A DNA stretch of 64,000 bases from Blautia sp. Its GTDB lineage: Bacteria; Bacillota; Clostridia; Lachnospirales; Lachnospiraceae. Where the stretch lies: positions 16,510-80,509 of the forward strand of contig JAMPAC010000009.1 of the NCBI GenBank assembly GCA_023667395.1. Direction: 5' to 3'. Below are positions 59,761-64,000 of this stretch, piece after piece (within the stretch, counting starts at the first letter, position 1; every line of letters begins with the position of its first letter). The notes under the pieces were generated by a model. It ran no database searches. It was not told the origin of the DNA and was given only the letters and a program-made list of their open reading frames with translations. Position numbers and translations under genes: made by a program.

Positions 59761-60651
59761 TTGCATAGATATATGCGCGCTATTGGTTTCAGCAGTTTTG
59801 AGAACAAAAAGAAGCTTCAGGAACTTTTGACGGATGTAGTGATGAATTCTGATAAAAGAAGCATCACCATGAACCAGGAAAATACATTGTTGGGAGAATT
59901 TTGCAAAGATTTTGCCGCAAATCTTGGAATTGCCGTATGCGGTGAATTTGATGATGAGGACAGGTTCATCTATGAATATTATTATCCATATATTAAGGGA
60001 ACTGGCATCACTTCCCATGAGGACGTGTCCGTGGAACGCCATGCGGATAAGGATTCTTATGCTGGAGTGTGCGATGATATCAAGGTGGGAATTTCCCTGA
60101 TCTTCTACCTGAAGAATAAAATTCCCTATGTAAAAGCCCAGGCTACGGGCAAACTTCCTGTCCGTGGAACTTCCCTGACTCTTTCCGCCCTGTCAACCAA
60201 TGCTTCCATCCTGCTGCCCATCCAGAAAGACGCGGAACAGCTTCAGCGGGTAAAGCAGGCGTCCATCAACAGAAGTTCGCTGATGGCAGCAGCAAGAAAA
60301 GGGGATGAAGACGCCATAGAAACCCTGACCTTGGAGGATATGGATATGTACACCGCCATTTCTAAAAGGATTCCCAAAGAGGATATTTTCAGTCTGGTGG
60401 ATACTTATTTTATGCCCTATGGCGTTGAATGCGACCAGTATTCTGTCCTTGGTGAGATCCTGGCGATGCGCCTTATCACGAATCAAATGACCGGGGAAAA
60501 AATTTATATTTTAACAATTTGCTGTAATGAATTGACATTTGACGTTTGTGTGAATATAATAGACTTATTCGGAGAACCTCAGGTGGGCAGAAGATTTAAA
60601 GGTGTCATCTGGTTACAGGGTCAGATTAATTTCCCTGAGGAAGCTGAATGA
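59761..60651 (+). CDS. DUF3881 family protein
   Basis: 296 residues, no membrane segment. HRYMRAIGFSSFENKKKLQELL at the start and DTYFMPYGVECDQYSVLGEI towards the end fit DUF3881, a family found mainly in Lachnospiraceae, function unknown. The likely start is TTG 59761 (MHRYMRAIGF) with AGAAGG eight bases upstream; GTG 59752 and ATG 59773 are alternatives. Confidence 0.75.
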   Translation: MHRYMRAIGFSSFENKKKLQELLTDVVMNSDKRSITMNQENTLLGEFCKDFAANLGIAVCGEFDDEDRFIYEYYYPYIKGTGITSHEDVSVERHADKDSYAGVCDDIKVGISLIFYLKNKIPYVKAQATGKLPVRGTSLTLSALSTNASILLPIQKDAEQLQRVKQASINRSSLMAAARKGDEDAIETLTLEDMDMYTAISKRIPKEDIFSLVDTYFMPYGVECDQYSVLGEILAMRLITNQMTGEKIYILTICCNELTFDVCVNIIDLFGEPQVGRRFKGVIWLQGQINFPEEAE

Positions 60652-60655
60652 TAAG

Positions 60656-60750
60656 TTGGTGTAGCACAGTGGATAGTGCAGCCGCCTCCTAAGAATCAGA
60701 TGAACGGAGTCCTGGGAGGACAAAAAGTACCAAAAATTTCATATTCACGT
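60656..60750 (+). pseudogene. tRNA-like fragment resembling tRNA-Arg(CCT)
   Basis: GTTGGTGTAGCACAGTGG has the look of an acceptor arm, D arm and AGTGCAGCCGCCTCCTAAG an anticodon arm with CCT. The variable region is replaced by about 55 unrelated bases before TTCGAGTC, and the acceptor 3' strand is missing. It directly abuts the intact tRNA-Arg. Confidence 0.4.
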
Positions 60751-60754
60751 TCGA

Positions 60755-60828
60755 GTCCTCGTAGCTCAGCTGGATAGAGCACACGCCTCCTAAGCGTGGG
60801 GTCGGAAGTTCAAATCTTCTCGGGGACG
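60755..60828 (+). tRNA. tRNA-Arg (anticodon CCT)
   Basis: Seven-pair acceptor (GTCCTCG / CGGGGAC), D arm GCTC..GAGC, anticodon stem CACGC/GCGTG with loop CTCCTAA, T loop TTCAAAT. Discriminator G; CCA is not encoded. It is probably the integration site of the element to the right. Confidence 0.93.
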
Positions 60829-60831
60829 CTG

Positions 60832-60866
60832 AAATGCCGTAAATTCAAGGTTTGCGGCATTTTTTA
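60832..60866 (+). terminator. Terminator of the tRNA transcript
   Basis: AAATGCCGTAAA and TTTGCGGCATTT (one G-U) followed by TTTT, 4 bases after the tRNA. Confidence 0.85.
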
Positions 60867-61023
60867 TTGCCTACTTTTTCCTGACAGGATTGGAATACCC
60901 ATTCGGGATACTGGAGGACAAAAAAGCTTTTCCCAAGGAGGATTTGAATGCTTTTCCGGGAAAAACAAGAAAAATCAATTTCCTGCTAATCTGGCGTTTT
61001 ATGTGCCCTTGTGTCCTGCTGTG

Positions 61024-62468
61024 TCATACGGTGCCGTTTTGTTCGCCCAGCATTTTCTGCGCTAACTGGAGCATGAGCTTATCCCCAAACTGTTCCATGA
61101 ATCTCTGTGTAAAAGCATCCACAAGCTGGGGGGATTCCTCAAGCTGTTTCATAAACTGTTCGGCGCTGGGAGCCGCCCCGCCCGGTGCGGATTGCAGGCT
61201 GCGTTCCACAGGGCGCATATCAGGGTTGGAGTAAAAAGCCGTTTCAAATTTCTGTGCATTTATCTTCCTGTCCTCGTCAAGGATGTGTGCATAGATGTCA
61301 GTGATCATGTCAATCTGTGCGTGCCCGGTATCCCCCTGGGTGGCTTTCAGGTCCCCTTTGTTCAGCTTCAGCTTGTAGGTGGTGCTGGAATGGCGCAGGG
61401 AATGGAAGACCACATCCGGGAGCCCGGCAGATTTTTTCAGCCGTTCAAACTGGTTCCCGATGATCCTGTCCTCGCAGGGGCGGCCGGTTTCCTGTGCCAG
61501 TACAAAGTTATAGTCCGTATAGTCCGCGCCCATCAATTTCTTCAGCCGATCCTGTTTTTCTTTCCAGTCCCGGAGGATGTAAGCCAGGGTCTTTGGCACC
61601 CATACTTTTCTTTCGCTGCTCTGGGTCTTTGGTTTTTTCAGCACAAGCCTTGTGGAGGATTTCCCGCCCATCAGCCTGGGGAATACAAACAGGATGTCCT
61701 TGCTGCCAACGGCGTCTATGGATTCCTGGTCTACGCGGGCAAGCTCTTTCTCAATCCATACATGGGCGTCATCATTGGATATGTCAGTGTCTGAAATATG
61801 TACACAGTCCCATGTGAGCCCGGTGATCTCCCCAATCCTCATGGAACAGGCGAAAGCCAGGTTGATTGCCACATACAGCTTTCCATCCGAACAGCTGTCC
61901 AGTGCTTTCCTGATAGTATCCGCATCCCATATGGCGCGGACTTTTTTCTCTTTTTTTGGCAGGATCGCGTCCTCAAAAGGGTTCTTTCCTATCATGTCCC
62001 AGCGGACGGCCTGGTGGAAAGCGCAGCGCATGAGTTTAATGATTTTTTCAATGGTGCAGGGGGTGAGGAACTCCGTCCTGGCATGACGGTAAGGGATTTC
62101 CACGGGAGGGGTTTTCTGCAGGTCAAGGATAAACCGGTCCACCACCCTCCTGTTGATGTCCTGTATGCTCTGATTCCCAAGCAGAGGGTTGATGTAGTTC
62201 CGGATCAGGCCCGTGTTGCTTGCGTACACAGAGAGCCCCATCTTTTGGTGCCGTAGAGTTCCACAAAATCCTTCAGGAACATCTCCACCGTGGTATCACT
62301 GGGGGCAATGAAAGTGCCGCTGTTCAGTTCATTTTCAATGGCGGCCTTACGGATCAGCGCCTCCTTCTTTGTGGGGAAGGATTCCCATTTCTGTTTTTTG
62401 CTGCCGTCACTGTCCTCATATGAGTAGACAACAGCGTATTTCTTTCCTCTTTTCTGGATTGATGCCAT
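61024..62468 (-). pseudogene. Tyrosine recombinase (integrase) with one-base frameshift
   Basis: Two overlapping minus-strand frames, 62468-62205 and 62241-61024, join into a normal phage/ICE integrase of about 480 residues: N-terminal arm-binding domain (ASIQKRGKKYAVVYSY), core-binding domain, and catalytic domain with RIGEITGLTW, HSLRHSSTTYK, GHAQIDMITDIYAHI. The break is at a GGGG run near 62236 (KRWG / LSVYASN); a fifth G would restore the frame. It lies 160 bases downstream of the tRNA, facing it, as usual for tRNA integrases. Confidence 0.85.
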
Positions 62469-62492
62469 AATCGTATAGGCTCCTTTCGGTCG

Positions 62493-62657
62493 TTAAGTAT
62501 TGCCATCAAGCCATTCGTCAAAAGATTTCCTGGATATCCTGAGCATATTCCCGACACGGACTGTCTTAAAGGCGTTTTCCGAACACAATTTATAAACAGA
62601 GTGCCTGCTGACACCCAGGATTTCCGCTGCATCCGCAACGGAGTAGCTTCTTTTATC
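62493..62657 (-). pseudogene. Excisionase-like helix-turn-helix gene without a start codon
   Basis: The minus-strand frame encodes KRSYSVADAAEILGVSRHSV then KTVRVGNMLRISRKSFDEWL, a MerR/excisionase-type fold. The frame is open upstream but has no ATG, GTG or TTG, and joins the pilin-like gene in another frame. It lies 24 bases upstream of the integrase. Confidence 0.65.
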
Positions 62658-62679
62658 TGAACCGGCCTGGGGCTGGCGC

Positions 62680-62863
62680 TTAAGTTGTTCAGTTCCATCT
62701 TGGCTCCGTTCCGGATGTTGATGCAGGTGATGCGCACGGACGCATAGAGCAGCAGGAAGGCAACAATTATAATGACTGCCACAACAAGGACACAGGCCAT
62801 AAGGGTCATCTCGCCTTTTTCATTTGCTGTTTTTCGGCGGATGTTTTTCAGTAGTCTCTTCAT
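62680..62863 (-). pseudogene. Truncated pilin-like membrane protein gene
   Basis: MKRLLKNIRRKTANEKGEMT, then one hydrophobic helix (LMACVLVVAVIIIVAFLLLY) and a short tail up to about residue 60, like TadE/DUF4320-type pseudopilins. The frame then runs into the excisionase gene out of frame, so the 3' part is lost. Start ATG 62863 with GAGG upstream. Confidence 0.55.
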
Positions 62864-62871
62864 AGGCTTCC

Positions 62872-63333
62872 TCACTTCCAATAATGTTCGCTGACGCCCG
62901 CACCCCGGGAAACGATCCGGATATGCACCAGGTCAAAGTTCCAGAACCCTCCCAGCTTTGCCTCCCCCGTGATCGTGATGTAGAACGGGCTCCCCAGTTG
63001 GATGGCATCCCGCATCCCGGAGGGCGTGGGCGACTTATAATAGGCGTTGATGGAATACGTGATGTTCTCCGCCCCGCTTATCTGGGAACAGAGGAACTGG
63101 AACAGCTGCTCTGTCTCGTCATTGATGCCCCCTGCCAGCTGTATCTGCTTCACCATCTGGTCGGCACAGTGGTTCAGTTCCTGCTTCGTGGAAATGATGG
63201 AGAACAGGTTGATGATGAAAGCAATCAGCAGCACTGCTATGAATATAAAGATCAGTGCGCTGAAGTAGTTGGCTTCTCCCCTGTCGTTTTTCAGGATTCT
63301 GCGGATCTTTTTGGATAAAATAGCAACCACCAC
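62872..63333 (-). CDS. DUF4320/TadE-like pseudopilin
   Basis: About 153 residues: basic N-terminus with RRILKNDRGEANYFSALIF, one long transmembrane helix, and a C-terminal domain (QMVKQIQLAGGIND...). Such proteins occur in conjugation modules of clostridial integrative elements. The start is uncertain: GTG 63333 or the next GTG. It is followed by the truncated pilin gene after 8 bases. Confidence 0.6.
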   Translation of the reverse strand: MVVAILSKKIRRILKNDRGEANYFSALIFIFIAVLLIAFIINLFSIISTKQELNHCADQMVKQIQLAGGINDETEQLFQFLCSQISGAENITYSINAYYKSPTPSGMRDAIQLGSPFYITITGEAKLGGFWNFDLVHIRIVSRGAGVSEHYWK

Positions 63334-63540
63334 CTTTACAGGAAAGAGGCCGCCCTGATCCCCGGACGGCCCCTTTACAAAATTTTGACTGTACTAAGTA
63401 TAACAGATATGGATTTGCGGGGAAAGGGCAGAACCGTGCCAATGTTGTGCCAAAGCTGTGCCAATTTTGGAAATGTGGTAGAAAAGCCACAATTTTTATT
63501 TCAGGAGGCGCGGTAGAAATGAAAAGGACTGCAATAACGG
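63334..63540. other. Intergenic stretch before the IS element
   Basis: No gene is supported. It contains three closely spaced TGTGCCAA-type repeats at about 63436-63465 and a GC-rich inverted repeat near 63340-63375. Confidence 0.5.
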
Positions 63541-64000
63541 GTAGTGTAAAATAGTTTGTGTCTTTGGAAAGAAATACCTCTTTTTTGGTAAGAATCAAGA
63601 TATGACAATTCTTATCATAAAGGAGGATTTTTTATGCCTGTGGCAAAAGAACAGATTCGACAGATTATTACAGATAACAACCTGAGCAGTGTGGCTGACG
63701 TCTACAGCCTGCTTAAAGACAGCTTCAAGGATATCTTGCAGGAACTCATGGAGGCAGAACTGGATGCAACCCTTGGTTATGAAAAAAACCAGAAAGGGGA
63801 TGCCCCCACATCCAATAAGAGAAACGGCCACTCCCCCAAAACAGTCAAGAGCCAGTATGGGGAATTTCAGATTGATGTCCCAAGAGACCGCGAAGGCGAG
63901 TTTGAACCAAAGCTCATCCCCAAATACCAACGGGATATCTCCGGGATAGAGGAAAAAGTGATCTCCCCCTATGCAAGGGGCATGAGCACAAGGGACATCC
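63540..64000 (+). mobile_element. IS256-family insertion sequence, left part
   Basis: The left end looks like GTAGTGTAAAATAGTTTGTG (from 63541), similar to IS256-family terminal repeats. The transposase follows, and the element continues beyond the window. Confidence 0.75.
63634..64000 (+). CDS. IS256-family transposase, 3' truncated by the window edge
   Basis: 122 visible residues: MPVAKEQIRQIITDNN ..., LMEAELDATLGYEK, RNGHSPKTVKSQYGEF, and IDVPRDREGEFEPKLIPKYQ, the classic N-terminal DNA-binding part and start of the DDE domain of IS256-type mutator transposases. AAAGGAGG seven bases before the ATG. Confidence 0.9.
   Translation, partial: MPVAKEQIRQIITDNNLSSVADVYSLLKDSFKDILQELMEAELDATLGYEKNQKGDAPTSNKRNGHSPKTVKSQYGEFQIDVPRDREGEFEPKLIPKYQRDISGIEEKVISPYARGMSTRDI

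Noticed and set aside
62354-62863. 169-residue open frame covering pilin and excisionase regions
   Set aside because: After about residue 60 it runs through the excisionase and the integrase N-terminus out of frame, with low-quality composition; treated as a truncated gene.

Overview
The window is the replication-origin region of a chromosome from the Firmicutes, class Clostridia, most likely family Lachnospiraceae. The evidence is the dnaA-dnaN-S4-recF-gyrB-gyrA arm facing the rpmH-rnpA-yidD-yidC-jag-mnmE-mnmG-rsmG-parA-parB arm, purine-rich ribosome binding sites, and clostridial families such as the DUF4446, DUF3881 and CD1871A-type proteins. The origin lies at about 42.8-43.1 kb. Most genes on both sides of it are transcribed away from it.

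Left accessory part (1-33.8 kb): a truncated surface 5'-nucleotidase; a signalling block of two hybrid histidine kinases with an SGNH hydrolase, one kinase being fused to a HAM1/RdgB-like nucleotide pyrophosphatase; two ABC exporters; an S51-like peptidase; an MqsR/MqsA-type toxin-antitoxin pair whose antitoxin carries a Panacea-like domain; a transmembrane CZB chemoreceptor; a membrane ferredoxin, small CXXC protein and thioredoxin lipoprotein cluster; a divergent helicase plus three-gene cluster with a BREX-type (BrxC/BrxD-like) ATPase but no BREX methylase or PglZ nearby; a soluble CZB chemoreceptor coupled to a third hybrid kinase; a BlaI/M56 sensor pair; and tcdA.

Core origin part (33.8-50.3 kb): gyrA, gyrB, recF, S4-domain gene, dnaN and dnaA on the minus strand; DnaA boxes in both the dnaA-rpmH and dnaN-dnaA gaps (bipartite origin); then rpmH to rsmG on the plus strand.

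Right part (50.3-60.9 kb): an AT-rich three-gene signalling operon (DegS-like kinase, gluzincin-like HELGH protein, LuxR-type regulator), two parS sites of which one sits in a 28-bp palindrome that also looks like the operon terminator, about 0.9 kb of nested inverted-repeat elements, then parA, parB, DUF4446, an HD-GYP protein, serS, two small-family proteins and tRNA-Arg(CCT).

Right end (61-64 kb): remnant of an integrative element beside the tRNA: a frameshifted tyrosine integrase, a start-less excisionase fused to a truncated pilin-like gene, a DUF4320-like pilin gene, and the beginning of an IS256-family insertion sequence.

Three copies of a structured 3'-end element (13.63, 29.29 and 57.51 kb) share a hairpin architecture with compensatory base changes. 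They are among the least explained signals, together with the ATPase/helicase cluster and the pyrophosphatase-kinase fusion.
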